Shown here: piece after piece, positions 1-10,110 of the stretch | Position numbering within the stretch: position 1 is the stretch's first letter | How the letters are laid out: each line of letters starts with the position of its first letter | From: Beijerinckiaceae bacterium | Lineage (GTDB): Bacteria > Pseudomonadota > Alphaproteobacteria > Rhizobiales > Beijerinckiaceae | Direction: 5' to 3' | NCBI GenBank assembly: GCA_009773635.1 | Contig: WSYC01000002.1 | Location: 1 to 64,000, forward strand | Length of the DNA: 64,000 nt | Notes under the pieces: generated by a model | What the model saw: only the letters and a program-made list of their open reading frames with translations | Told to the model about the DNA's origin: nothing | Databases searched by the model: none | Program-made: the position numbers and the translations under genes

Positions 1-25
1 TCAGCCAGAAATGGTCCCGATTCAT
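1..25 (-). CDS. IS5-family transposase, N-terminal start only (runs off left edge)
   Basis: An ATG at 25 on the minus strand opens a frame reading MNRDHFWL before the window ends. This is the typical opening of IS5-family (DUF4096-type) transposases of alphaproteobacteria. An AAAGGAAG ribosome-binding site lies just upstream, and the leader at 26-60 resembles what I recall from such elements. Only eight residues are visible, so the call rests on recognition of this opening rather than on a catalytic motif. Confidence 0.5.
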
Positions 26-74
26 CCAGACTTCCTTTCGGAAGCCGTGAATCACACCGCGCTGATCATGCCAA
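1..74 (-). mobile_element. Left-edge end of an IS5-type insertion sequence (boundary uncertain)
   Basis: The transposase start at 25 and its leader imply that the element's terminal inverted repeat lies between about 40 and 74. The next gene ends at 75, directly beside this edge. I could not identify the inverted repeat because the other end is outside the window. Confidence 0.4.
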
Positions 75-554
75 CTATTTTATGGGTCTGGGCCCTAATG
101 CGTTGTCTTTATGATCAAAAAACCAACGACGAACGGCAATTTCCATTGTTCTACAAAAACTAATCAAATCAAGCATTACAGCGCTTTTATCGCCAGCTTC
201 TATGCTAAATGCGTGCATTGATAGGTTTTTAGTTTCTGGAATTGTAAATATTACATGTGTAAAATCGGCACTTGGGTGGCGTGCTAAGCTCGCTCTATGA
301 ATAAGCCCGCCTCGCATTCTATAACAATCCAGCCCATCTATCCCCAAATCGGCCGGTGTTGTGTATTTGTCGACAAAAGGTATATAGTGTTTATCTCTTA
401 TCATTGTTGTATTTGGCAATTGCATTGCAGAGCATATCTCAGGAAGAGTAAGGGCGACAAGCAAGGCAGGGTAGTACAATCTTGCTATGATGCAATTGTT
501 CATATCATCTAATATTGAACCTAGTTCTAATGGAAGAATTAATGGATTTGACAT
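75..554 (-). CDS. Hypothetical protein, AT-rich, HEPN-like Rx4H motif
   Basis: A 159-residue protein of unknown function with codon use clearly richer in A/T than recA next door. Residues 77-86 read CYRMRGGLIH. An arginine four residues before a histidine (R81, H86) after a conserved Cys-Tyr is typical of many small HEPN-like proteins, so a nuclease or toxin-like role is conceivable but unproven. The ATG at 554 has a GAAGGG about 12 bases upstream and overlaps the preceding gene by 50 bp; an internal ATG at 503 would avoid the overlap. The stop abuts the probable IS edge, so the C-terminus may have been altered. Confidence 0.55.
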   Translation of the reverse strand: MSNPLILPLELGSILDDMNNCIIARLYYPALLVALTLPEICSAMQLPNTTMIRDKHYIPFVDKYTTPADLGIDGLDCYRMRGGLIHRASLARHPSADFTHVIFTIPETKNLSMHAFSIEAGDKSAVMLDLISFCRTMEIAVRRWFFDHKDNALGPRPIK

Positions 555-810
555 TTACGCTGCCCTTCGCCTCGCGGTTCAACCACTCAAGCAGGTCAAT
601 AAGATCAATATCAACGCATGAATAGCCGGCTTCGTTATATCCACGAATCACGAGCCGATCACCATCGCTCCTGACTAAGTCCACATTGCAGTCGATGTCA
701 CCTCCTGAGACTTGCTCCATAACGCAGAGCTTCACCTCACTTGTGTCGTGCAGCTCACTCAGCTCATTCGTCGCTAAAAAAGTGCCGGCCCGTCTCGCAT
801 TCTTTACCAT
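505..810 (-). CDS. Hypothetical protein, small, AT-rich
   Basis: A 101-residue acidic protein with no family I recognise. It has a convincing start: GAGG sits six bases before the ATG at 810. It probably forms a two-gene unit with the following gene, whose start lies within or just after its end. The pair lies between the IS edge and recA and is transcribed away from recA. The composition suggests that it was acquired. Confidence 0.55.
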   Translation of the reverse strand: MVKNARRAGTFLATNELSELHDTSEVKLCVMEQVSGGDIDCNVDLVRSDGDRLVIRGYNEAGYSCVDIDLIDLLEWLNREAKGSVNVKSINSSIRTRFNIR

Positions 811-865
811 TTTGTCCTCGTTATGTTAAGTGCATAATTGGGACAAAAAAAGAACTTTACAGCAA

Positions 866-880
866 GAACAAACCGTGAAT
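866..880 (+). promoter_or_regulatory. Candidate LexA (SOS) box upstream of recA
   Basis: The alphaproteobacterial LexA site is GAAC-N7-GAAC. Positions 866-880 read GAAC-N7-GAAT, one mismatch from consensus, 46 bp before the GTG start of recA. A further GAAC lies at 852. Position and gene fit SOS control, but the mismatch in the second half-site keeps this tentative. Confidence 0.4.
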
Positions 881-926
881 AATGACACCATTGAATGCGC
901 TCCGCCGATACCCTATGGAGGATCAA

Positions 927-1991
<1,065 letters not shown>

Positions 1992-2053
1992 AATCAACCC
2001 GCCCCTGTCGGAGATGTCCATAGAACTCATGGACAGCACGATGCGGGCTGATT
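1992..2053 (+). other. Nested inverted repeat between recA and alaS
   Basis: Outer 11-base arms (1992-2002 and 2043-2053) pair with one mismatch. Inside them lie perfect 7-base arms, TGTCCAT at 2015-2021 and ATGGACA at 2029-2035. There is no T-run, so this is not a classic intrinsic terminator. It could act as an mRNA processing or stability hairpin at the 3' end of recA. Confidence 0.5.
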
Positions 2054-2114
2054 AGAACCGATGCCGGATGAATTTGTGCCTGTTTTGAACGGGCACCCGT
2101 ATCAGGGCATGGGC

Positions 2115-4772
2115 ATGAGTGGCGTTAACGATATCCGGTCGACCTTTCTGGAATTTTTTGCAAAAAACGGACATTCGATTGTCAGTTCCTCGCCGCTTGT
2201 TCCGCGGAATGACCCGACACTGATGTTTACAAATGCCGGAATGGTTCAATTCAAGAACCTCTTCACCGGTGTAGAGACGCGCAGCTACTCACGAGCGGCA
2301 ACATCGCAGAAGTGCGTCCGTGCGGGCGGCAAGCACAACGATCTCGACAATGTCGGATATACCGCACGGCATCACACGTTCTTCGAGATGCTCGGCAACT
2401 TCTCGTTCGGGGATTATTTCAAGGAAGACGCAATCAATTTCGCCTGGACTCTCGTGACGAAGGAATTCGGTCTCGCGCGCGAGAAGCTCAGTGTCACAGT
2501 CTATCACGACGATGATGAAGCCTTCGGACTTTGGAAGAAAATCGCCGGACTGCCGGATGATCGCATCATCCGGATTGCAACATCGGACAACTTCTGGGCG
2601 ATGGGCGATACAGGCCCTTGTGGCCCGTGCTCCGAGATTTTCTACGATCACGGCGATCATATTCCGGGCGGCCCGCCCGGTTCGTCCGACGCTGACGGCG
2701 ATCGGTTCATCGAGATCTGGAACCTCGTTTTCATGCAGTTCGAGCAGTTGCCGGGCGGAGAACGCGTTCGGCTGCCGAAGCCGTCGATTGACACAGGCAT
2801 GGGTCTTGAGCGCATTTCCGCAGTCCTGCAGGGCACACACGATAACTACCAGACGGATATGATGCGCGCCATTATCCGCGCAGTCGCGGACAGCGTCTCA
2901 GTGGCATCCGATGGCCCCCAGGGCGTCAGCCACCGCGTGATTGCCGATCACCTTCGCGCGGCAAGCTTTCTTGTCGCTGATGGTGTACTGCCGTCGAACG
3001 AGGGGCGGGGCTATGTCTTGCGGCGGATCATGCGGCGGGGCATGCGGCATGCCCAGTTGCTGGGGTCGAAAGAGCCCTTGCTGCATCGTCTGGTGCCTGC
3101 GCTCGTGCGGGAGATGGGACAGGCCTACCCTGAACTTGTCCGTGCCGAGGCGTTGATTTCAGAGACATTGCTTCTCGAGGAAACCCGGTTCCGCAAGACG
3201 CTGGAGCGGGGGCTTTCGCTGCTTGAGGCCGAAACGACTGGGTTGCGCGCCGGGCAGCAGCTTTCCGGCGAGACAGCTTTCAAGCTTTATGACACCTACG
3301 GATTCCCGCTTGATCTGACCCAGGACGCGCTGCGCGCGCGCCAGATCGAGGTTGATCTTGATGCCTTCAATTCGGCAATGGCGCGGCAGAAGGCGGAAGC
3401 TCGCGCGGCCTGGGCCGGCTCGGGCGATGCCGCGAGCGAGGTCATCTGGTTCGGCATCCGTGAAGCGGTCGGTGCGACCGAATTTCTCGGGTATGAAACC
3501 GAGATCGCCGAAGGGGTTGTTGCTGCCGTGGTGAGGGATGGTGCTTCCGTAACCATGGCGGAGGATGGCGAACTGGCGCTGGTGTTGAACCAGACGCCGT
3601 TTTATGGCGAGTCCGGGGGGCAGGTTGGCGATCAGGGCGTGATCACCGGCGATGGGTTTTCTTTCCGGGTGACGGATACGGTCAAGCGCGCCGGGGATGT
3701 GATCGTGCACATCGGCAAGCTGGAGTCTGGCAAGGTCAGCGTCGGGAATGCCGCGCAGTTGCGTGTCGATCATGCACGCCGTTCGGCCGTTCGTGCCAAC
3801 CATTCTGCGACGCATCTGCTGCATGAGGCGCTGCGTCAGGTGCTTGGCGATCACGTCGCACAGAAAGGTTCGCTGGTTGATTCCGAACGGCTGCGTTTTG
3901 ATATTTCGCACCCCAAGCCGATTTCGGCCACGGAACTTGCCGAGGTTGAAGAACTGGCGAACTCGATTGTCCTGCGAAATGAGCCTGTGGTGACGCGGCT
4001 CATGGCGGTGGATGAGGCGATCAAGTCGGGAGCCCGCGCGCTGTTTGGTGAAAAATATGGCGATGAGGTCCGTGTCGTATCGATGGGGACTGAGGACAAC
4101 GGTGAGGGCACACCGCTGAACTATTCGGTGGAGTTGTGCGGCGGGACGCATGCGACGCGAACCGGCGATATCGGGCTGATTTCGATTGTCGGCGAGGCCG
4201 CTGTTGCGGCGGGCGTTCGCCGTATCGAGGCCCTGACAGGGCGCTCTGCCCGTCGGCACCTGACTGCCGAGCGTGATCGGTTGCGCGGCATCGCCGCGAC
4301 GCTCAAGGTCGGTGTCGAGGATGCCAGCGAGCGCGTCACGCAGATTGCCGAGGAGCGGCGGCGGCTCGAGCGGGACCTGACAGACGCCCGCAAGAAGCTT
4401 GCCCTTGGCGGGGGAGCGGCAGAAGCAGCAGCGATGCGTATTGGCGCGATCGGCTATATCGGCAAGGTAGCCACGGGGGTCGAAGTCAGGGATCTCAAGG
4501 GCCTTGCGGACCAGCAGCTGGCCAAGGTCGGCTCCGGCGTGGTCGCGCTTGCCGTGGTCGGTGAGGATTTGCGCGCCGGGGTCGTGGTGGCGGTGAGCGG
4601 GGATCTTACGGCGAAGATCAGCGCAGTCGATCTCGTGCGGCTTGCATCCGAAATCCTGGGCGGCAAAGGGGGCGGTGGCCGCGCGGATATGGCGCAGGCC
4701 GGTGGGCCGGATGGCGGCAGGATCAACGAGGCCTTTGCCGCCATTGCCGAGAGGTTGGCCACGATCGGGTGA
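2115..4772 (+). CDS. alaS: Alanyl-tRNA synthetase
   Basis: Charges tRNA-Ala with alanine and edits Ser/Gly mischarging. The class II catalytic core is at the N-terminus ([18 protein letters not shown]), followed by the editing domain with metal-binding NHSATHLLH and the distal CGGTHA motif, and a C-terminal DHHA1 glycine-rich end. I place the start at the ATG at 2115 (MSGVNDIR), where family conservation begins. The longer frame from 2061 adds 18 unconserved residues. Length is 885 residues, normal for the family. Confidence 0.95.
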   Translation: MSGVNDIRSTFLEFFAKNGHSIVSSSPLVPRNDPTLMFTNAGMVQFKNLFTGVETRSYSRAATSQKCVRAGGKHNDLDNVGYTARHHTFFEMLGNFSFGDYFKEDAINFAWTLVTKEFGLAREKLSVTVYHDDDEAFGLWKKIAGLPDDRIIRIATSDNFWAMGDTGPCGPCSEIFYDHGDHIPGGPPGSSDADGDRFIEIWNLVFMQFEQLPGGERVRLPKPSIDTGMGLERISAVLQGTHDNYQTDMMRAIIRAVADSVSVASDGPQGVSHRVIADHLRAASFLVADGVLPSNEGRGYVLRRIMRRGMRHAQLLGSKEPLLHRLVPALVREMGQAYPELVRAEALISETLLLEETRFRKTLERGLSLLEAETTGLRAGQQLSGETAFKLYDTYGFPLDLTQDALRARQIEVDLDAFNSAMARQKAEARAAWAGSGDAASEVIWFGIREAVGATEFLGYETEIAEGVVAAVVRDGASVTMAEDGELALVLNQTPFYGESGGQVGDQGVITGDGFSFRVTDTVKRAGDVIVHIGKLESGKVSVGNAAQLRVDHARRSAVRANHSATHLLHEALRQVLGDHVAQKGSLVDSERLRFDISHPKPISATELAEVEELANSIVLRNEPVVTRLMAVDEAIKSGARALFGEKYGDEVRVVSMGTEDNGEGTPLNYSVELCGGTHATRTGDIGLISIVGEAAVAAGVRRIEALTGRSARRHLTAERDRLRGIAATLKVGVEDASERVTQIAEERRRLERDLTDARKKLALGGGAAEAAAMRIGAIGYIGKVATGVEVRDLKGLADQQLAKVGSGVVALAVVGEDLRAGVVVAVSGDLTAKISAVDLVRLASEILGGKGGGGRADMAQAGGPDGGRINEAFAAIAERLATIG

Positions 4773-4775
4773 TTG

Positions 4776-5981
4776 ATGGGGCATGTTCGGGGGTTAAGGC
4801 TCTTCCGGCACCGGTGTTACGAGGTGCTGGATGTCGGATCGACGCATGATCCGACGAGCAGGATGGTCCATCGAGGTCTGGTTGCGCTGGTTCTGATCAG
4901 TGTTGGCACCGCCATCCTCGAATCGATCCCTTCGCTCTATGCGCGATACGCATTGCTGTTCCACGCGGTGGAGATTTTTGCCGCGAGCCTGTTCACCCTT
5001 GAGTATGTCCTGCGCATCTGGGCCATCGTCGATCACCCGCCCTTGAAGCGCCTGCCACACTGGCGGGCGCGGCTTGCCTATGCGGGCAGCCCCGCGGTTG
5101 TGATTGATCTCGTGGCCATTCTACCGTTGTTTCTTGCCTTTGCCGGCCCGAGCGACCTGCAGGTGCTGCTGCTGCTGCGGTTGCTGCGCTTTTTCAAGCT
5201 CGCGCGCTATTCGCCCGGCATGCGGTCGCTGATCGAGGCGGTACACACCGAGCGGCGCGCGCTGCTGGCGTGTCTGGTTATTCTCGGCGGCCTGATGATT
5301 GTTGCCGCTGCCATGATGCATCTGGTGGAAGGAAAGGCACAGCCCGACAAGTTCGGCACCATTCCCGAGGCCATGTATTGGGCGATCATTACGCTCACCA
5401 CGGTCGGCTATGGCGATGCCTTTCCGATTACACCGGGCGGCAAGCTGGTGGCCGGGATCACGGCGGTGACCGGGCTTGTGATGCTGTCCCTGCCGGTCGG
5501 CATCATTGCGACGGCCTTCGCGGAGGTGATCCACCGGCGTGATTTCGTGGTTACATGGAACATGGTCGCGCGCGTGCCGCTGTTCTCGCAGCTCGATGCG
5601 GTGGAAATCGCCTCCATCATGCGCTTCCTGCGCTCGCAGATCGCGGAAAAAGGCGAAACGATCGTTCACCGGGATGACGTGGCGCATTCGATGTATTTCA
5701 TCGCCAGCGGTGCGGTGGAGGTCGAGTTGCACGGGCGGCGCGTCCGGCTCGACGAGGGACAGTTTTTTGGCGAAATCGCCATTCTCAGGCAGGGCCGCAG
5801 AACCGCGACCGTGCGGGCGCTGGATACGACGAAGCTTCTCGTGCTCGACCGGGAGGACTTCGTGACCCTCATGCAGCAGAACCCGCTGATCGCGGAGCGT
5901 ATCCACGAGGTCGCGCGCGGTCGGGCCGCGCCCGAACCGCTCGAACCGCAGGGCGATTTGACGAGCCGGGAGCTCGAATAA
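4776..5981 (+). CDS. Cyclic-nucleotide-gated K+ channel (MlotiK1-like)
   Basis: A six-helix potassium channel of the inner membrane with a cytoplasmic cyclic-nucleotide-binding domain. S1-S4 span about residues 30-150, including an Arg-poor S4-like segment (LLRLLRFFKLARYS). The pore carries the selectivity filter TVGYGD, and the C-terminal domain has the phosphate-binding cassette FGEIAILRQGRRTATVRA. Layout and length (401 residues) match Mesorhizobium loti MlotiK1, plus a longer N-terminus and acidic tail. The ATG at 4776 begins 3 bp after the alaS stop, so the two are probably co-transcribed. Confidence 0.9.
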   Translation: MGHVRGLRLFRHRCYEVLDVGSTHDPTSRMVHRGLVALVLISVGTAILESIPSLYARYALLFHAVEIFAASLFTLEYVLRIWAIVDHPPLKRLPHWRARLAYAGSPAVVIDLVAILPLFLAFAGPSDLQVLLLLRLLRFFKLARYSPGMRSLIEAVHTERRALLACLVILGGLMIVAAAMMHLVEGKAQPDKFGTIPEAMYWAIITLTTVGYGDAFPITPGGKLVAGITAVTGLVMLSLPVGIIATAFAEVIHRRDFVVTWNMVARVPLFSQLDAVEIASIMRFLRSQIAEKGETIVHRDDVAHSMYFIASGAVEVELHGRRVRLDEGQFFGEIAILRQGRRTATVRALDTTKLLVLDREDFVTLMQQNPLIAERIHEVARGRAAPEPLEPQGDLTSRELE

Positions 5982-5994
5982 GGGAGCCCGCGGA

Positions 5995-7095
5995 TCAGAT
6001 CCGCTCGCTGCGCGCCGGATACGGCCTGAGGTGCGCCAAGCCCGGCGGCAGCCAGGTCTCCATCGCTGCTTCGAGCGCACTCCGCCGGCGGGCGAAGAAA
6101 ATTCCGAGCGCCACCATCCCCAGCCCGAACGCCGAAAGCGCGAAGGGGAACAGCATCGAATCCTTGAAAACACTGTAGGCGAGGTGCCCCAGATAGGTCA
6201 TCACGCCGATCACGCCGAAGACGGTGTAGACACGGCGCCCCACGAACAGCGACACGCCGATGAGCGCGACGTTGATCATGCAGTAGAGGAATTTGCCGAA
6301 TTCCCAGGTGCTCGACTGGAAGGTCAGCCCGCCCCAGAAGCTCAAGGCGGCAACCAGATGCAGCCAGAAAGCATAATCGGCTTTGCGTGGGCGCAACTCG
6401 TAGATCCAGGTCGCGACAAACAGCGCCATGCCGAAATAGAGTGTCACCCGACGCCGCAGTTCATAGCTGAAATTCCTGTCTCCCGCGATATGAGCCGCAA
6501 TGTCCATGGACATGAACCAGAGGCAGACCGCAGCCGGAAAGGCAATGAAGGCAAAAGGATAGCGCCGGATGGCAAGGATGCTGGCGATGATCGTCGCGAC
6601 TTCCATCGGCAGCCAGCCGCCTTTCACGTAGTGGTAGAACCCCTGGTACTTGCCGGGATCGGCGTAGCCCGCCCAGCTCTTGGTGGCGCTTTGAATGCCG
6701 AAGACGATCAGCGGCACCATGGCCACAGCAACGGCAATCAGCAGCCCACCGGGGGTGCGGGTCTCCTCGTTTTTCCACAGCCGGTGGCCTGCATACCAGA
6801 GGCCGAGGCCATAGATCAGTCCCGTGACCGCAAGCGCTCCCCCGCCCATCGCCGCGAAGGCGAGGGTGGAGAACAGCCCCATGGCGCTCATGATGATCAG
6901 CGCTCCGGCGTACCAGAGCAGATGCGTGAGATCGAATTTCGGGCGCAACACGGGGACCGGGATCTGCGCTTCGACAGGCTGAGGTGCCCGCGCCGCAAGG
7001 AACCCCCGCAGCCGTTCGGCCGCCGGCAGATCAAGGACGCCCGCCTCGACGGCAGCGTCGAGATCGCGGTTGAAAAATGGGCGATTCACGGTCAT
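5995..7095 (-). CDS. DUF2157-like multi-pass membrane protein
   Basis: A 366-residue protein with a soluble N-terminal segment of about 50 residues followed by around nine hydrophobic helices. The short helical N-terminus with a 'VEAGVLDLPAAERL' pattern ahead of the membrane part is typical of DUF2157 proteins, whose function is unknown. It is convergent with the K+ channel gene, whose stop lies 13 bp away. Confidence 0.6.
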   Translation of the reverse strand: MTVNRPFFNRDLDAAVEAGVLDLPAAERLRGFLAARAPQPVEAQIPVPVLRPKFDLTHLLWYAGALIIMSAMGLFSTLAFAAMGGGALAVTGLIYGLGLWYAGHRLWKNEETRTPGGLLIAVAVAMVPLIVFGIQSATKSWAGYADPGKYQGFYHYVKGGWLPMEVATIIASILAIRRYPFAFIAFPAAVCLWFMSMDIAAHIAGDRNFSYELRRRVTLYFGMALFVATWIYELRPRKADYAFWLHLVAALSFWGGLTFQSSTWEFGKFLYCMINVALIGVSLFVGRRVYTVFGVIGVMTYLGHLAYSVFKDSMLFPFALSAFGLGMVALGIFFARRRSALEAAMETWLPPGLAHLRPYPARSERI

Positions 7096-7171
7096 CCGGG
7101 AAGTATGGCTGGCAAAATGGTGTGCGACAAGTGCGCCAGCGCACAGCGGCCGGGCCCATCACACCAAGAGA

Positions 7172-7621
7172 TCAGGCCGGGCGCGGCGGCTCGTAAGCCA
7201 GATAAAGTGCACGGACGCGTTCCGGCATCGGGATCGCCTTGTGCGTCTTCTGGTCGGTGTAGACCTGCACCACCTCGCCGGTGGCAAGCAGGATGTCGCT
7301 CCCTTTGGGGAAGATGGCCAGTGCGTAGGTGATGCTGGAATTGCCCATGCGGGCAACCCGCACGCCGACCTCGAATTCGAGGTCATACGCCATCGGCGCC
7401 TTGTATTCGACGAGCGCACGCACGACGTGCCAATCCTCCTGCAATTCCCGGGATTCCCGGAACTGGTCGTAGCCGATGGCGCGGTAATACTCGAAGATCG
7501 CGGTATCGAAATACGTCAGGTAATGGGCGTTGTAGACGACCTGCTGACCATCGATTTCCGAATACCGAACGCGGAACAGGTGAAAAAAGCGGAAGGCGAC
7601 GCGGGTGTGGCTGGCGGGCAT
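7172..7621 (-). CDS. Acyl-CoA thioesterase, YbgC/4HBT hotdog family
   Basis: A single hotdog-fold domain that hydrolyses acyl-CoA thioesters. The active-site segment reads SEIDGQQVVYNAHYLTYFD, equivalent to the family's Asp-x-x-Gly-x-Val-Tyr pattern, although the usual TD is ID here. I choose the ATG at 7621 (149 residues, normal size); the frame extends 16 unconserved residues further upstream. The physiological substrate cannot be deduced. Confidence 0.8.
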   Translation of the reverse strand: MPASHTRVAFRFFHLFRVRYSEIDGQQVVYNAHYLTYFDTAIFEYYRAIGYDQFRESRELQEDWHVVRALVEYKAPMAYDLEFEVGVRVARMGNSSITYALAIFPKGSDILLATGEVVQVYTDQKTHKAIPMPERVRALYLAYEPPRPA

Positions 7622-7795
7622 GATGGTGATCCGCTCATCGTCATGCCCGCCGTTGGGGCGGGTATCCACGACGTGAAGGTTTGCCTGAAGGGGAAGTCGT
7701 GGATGGCCGGGCCATAGGTGTTCTGAAAGAACGCCGTTCTCCAGAGAACGGCTATGGCTCGGCCATGACGGCAGAGGTGTTCTGCCCGCGACGCC

Positions 7796-9010
7796 TTAAG
7801 CGCCCATCGCCTTCTGGAGGTTCTCGTCGACCTTGTCGAGGAAACCGGAGGTCGAGAGCCACTTCTGCTCGGCACCGACGAGGAGCGCGAGATCCTTCGT
7901 CATGTGGCCGGCTTCGACGGTATCGACGCAGACCTTTTCCAGTGTTTTCGCGAACTTGGCGAGCTCGGCGTTGTCGTCGAGCTTGGCGCGATGCGCAAGG
8001 CCCCGCGTCCAGGCGAAGATCGAGGCGATCGAGTTCGTCGAGGTCGACTTGCCCTTCTGGTGCTCGCGATAGTGACGGGTGACGGTGCCGTGCGCGGCTT
8101 CCGCTTCCACGATCTTGCCGTCCGGCGTCATCAGCACCGAGGTCATCAGGCCGAGCGAGCCAAAACCCTGCGCCACGATGTCCGACTCGACGTCGCCGTC
8201 GTAGTTCTTGCAGGCCCAGACATAACCGCCGGACCACTTGAGCGCCGAGGCGACCATGTCATCGATCAGGCGATGTTCGTAGGTGATGCCGACCGCCTTG
8301 TAATCGGCGGCGAATTCCTTCTCGAACACTTCCTGGAAGATATCCTTGAAGCGGCCGTCATAGGCCTTGAGAATGGTGTTCTTGGTCGACAGATACACCG
8401 GATACTTGCGCATCAGGCCATAGGCGAGGCTGGCGCGGGCGAAGTCGTAGATCGACTCGTCGAGGTTATACATCGCCATGGCGACGCCGCCGCCGGGATA
8501 CTTGTAGACCTCGTGCTCGATGACCTTGCCGTCATCGCCAACGAACTTGATCGTCATCGTGCCCGGGCCGGGAACCACGAAATCGGTCGCGCGATACTGA
8601 TCGCCGAAGGCGTGGCGGCCGATGACGATCGGCTGCGTCCAGCCCGGCACGAGGCGCGGCACGTTCTTGCAGATGATCGGTTCGCGGAAGATCACGCCGC
8701 CGAGGATGTTGCGGATCGTGCCGTTCGGCGATTTCCACATCTTCTTGAGCTTGAATTCCTCGACGCGGGCTTCATCCGGCGTGATCGTCGCGCATTTGAC
8801 GGCGACGCCATGCTTCTTCGTGGCCTCGGCGGAATCGATCGTCACCTGATCGTTGGTCGCATCGCGGTTCTCGATCGAGAGGTCATAATAGTGCAGATCG
8901 ATGTCGAGATAGGGGTGGATGAGCTTCTGCTTGATGAAATCCCAGATGATCCGGGTCATTTCATCGCCGTCCATCTCGACGACCGGGTTGGCAACCTTGA
9001 TTTTTTTCAT
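7796..9010 (-). CDS. icd: Isocitrate dehydrogenase (NADP+), homodimeric eukaryote-like type
   Basis: Converts isocitrate to 2-oxoglutarate with NADPH formation in the TCA cycle. The sequence ([19 protein letters not shown], then [21 protein letters not shown] and [14 protein letters not shown]) belongs to the subfamily shared by eukaryotic cytosolic IDH and rhizobia, not the E. coli type. Start at the ATG at 9010, where conservation begins; the frame is open 18 codons further up. 404 residues. It is divergent from the trmJ-like gene. Confidence 0.95.
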   Translation of the reverse strand: MKKIKVANPVVEMDGDEMTRIIWDFIKQKLIHPYLDIDLHYYDLSIENRDATNDQVTIDSAEATKKHGVAVKCATITPDEARVEEFKLKKMWKSPNGTIRNILGGVIFREPIICKNVPRLVPGWTQPIVIGRHAFGDQYRATDFVVPGPGTMTIKFVGDDGKVIEHEVYKYPGGGVAMAMYNLDESIYDFARASLAYGLMRKYPVYLSTKNTILKAYDGRFKDIFQEVFEKEFAADYKAVGITYEHRLIDDMVASALKWSGGYVWACKNYDGDVESDIVAQGFGSLGLMTSVLMTPDGKIVEAEAAHGTVTRHYREHQKGKSTSTNSIASIFAWTRGLAHRAKLDDNAELAKFAKTLEKVCVDTVEAGHMTKDLALLVGAEQKWLSTSGFLDKVDENLQKAMGA

Positions 9011-9044
9011 GGTGGAAGAACCTTCAGGCAGGAGGCGGGTTTGG

Positions 9045-9063
9045 TGAAAACATTCTGTTTTCA
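9045..9063. promoter_or_regulatory. Inverted repeat upstream of icd
   Basis: A perfect 7-base inverted repeat, TGAAAAC-ATTCT-GTTTTCA, lies 35 bp upstream of the icd start in the icd/trmJ divergent region. Its size and symmetry fit a dimeric regulator's operator, but no regulator is implied by the context. Confidence 0.35.
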
Positions 9064-9206
9064 AGATATGGAGCGACCGCCGATCCGGCGAACGAGCATC
9101 GACGGCGGCTATAGCATCGCTTTGATGCCACGCAAAGATTGACGATAGGCGAAGGTGCGCAAGAAACGGGTTGTTTGCGGGATCGGATGCGGCTTAAGGA
9201 GCAGGC

Positions 9207-10007
9207 ATGAATTCGGATTTGCACTCCAGTCCCGTCATCATTCTTGTCCGCCCGCAACTGGCCGAGAATATCGGCATGTGCGCGCGTGCGATGGCGAATT
9301 TCGGCTTGAGCGAGATGCGGCTCGTCGCGCCGCGCGATGGCTGGCCGCAGAAGACGCGGATGAAGAAGGGCGCATTCCAGGCTGCGGCGGGCGCGACCGA
9401 TATCCTCGAGAACGCGCGCCTGTTCGAGACGCTGGAAGAAGCGGTTGCTGATCTGCATAGCGTCTTCGCCACCACGGCGCGCGAGCGCGGGCAGGCGAAG
9501 CCCGTCCATGCGCCATCCGTGGCGATGGCGGAGGCCCATGCCCGCATCGGCAAGGGAGAGCGCATCGGCCTGATGTTCGGACCGGAGCGCACGGGCCTCG
9601 AGAATGACGATGTGGCGCTCGCGAGCGCGATCATCACCTTTCCGGTCAATCCGCAGTTTGCCTCGCTCAACCTCGCGCAGGCCGTGCTGCTGACGGGCTA
9701 TGAGTGGTATCGCCACGCGAGCGGCGAAGCCCCGCCCTTCGTCATGCCGGCGATGAGCCCGCCCGCAAAACGCGAGACGTTGCTCTCGTTTTTCGATTTC
9801 ATCGAGGGGCATCTGGAGCGCGCGCGCTATTTCTTCCCCGAGAAGAAAAAGCCGGTGATGATCAGGAATTTTCGTAACATCGTGCACCGGCTGAACCCGT
9901 CCGAGCAGGATATCCGCACCCTCAGGGGCGCGATCGAATGGCTGGTCAAGCGCGGCAGGCCCGCTGATGCTGCGGCGGATGAGCCGCCAGCCAATACGGA
10001 AAATTGA
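9207..10007 (+). CDS. TrmJ/SpoU-family RNA 2'-O-methyltransferase
   Basis: An SPOUT-class methyltransferase, probably modifying position 32 of tRNAs, as TrmJ does. The three SpoU motifs are visible: VRPQLAENIGMCARAMANFG near residues 14-33, LMFGPERTGLEND near 122-134, and NPQFASLNLAQAV near 147-159. An AAGGAG ribosome-binding site (9194-9199) precedes the ATG at 9207. 266 residues, normal for TrmJ. The exact tRNA target is inferred from the family. Confidence 0.85.
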   Translation: MNSDLHSSPVIILVRPQLAENIGMCARAMANFGLSEMRLVAPRDGWPQKTRMKKGAFQAAAGATDILENARLFETLEEAVADLHSVFATTARERGQAKPVHAPSVAMAEAHARIGKGERIGLMFGPERTGLENDDVALASAIITFPVNPQFASLNLAQAVLLTGYEWYRHASGEAPPFVMPAMSPPAKRETLLSFFDFIEGHLERARYFFPEKKKPVMIRNFRNIVHRLNPSEQDIRTLRGAIEWLVKRGRPADAAADEPPANTEN

Positions 10008-10110
10008 GCGGTATCTTTGCGCGAACGCATCGTGCAAACCATGAATTCCGCCGTATTCTCCGGCTTGGAGTCGTGGTTGCCCATGCTGTCCACTATCCCC
10101 TGAGGTTTTC

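Noticed and set aside
852-869. GAAC-N10-GAAC upstream of recA as the LexA site
   Set aside because: Spacing is 10, not the 7 required for the alphaproteobacterial box; the site at 866-880 fits the spacing better.
3159-4784. Long minus-strand open frame (541 codons) opposite alaS
   Set aside because: Antisense shadow of a clearly conserved gene; the composition is Arg/His-rich in the way of GC-rich shadows, with no domain.
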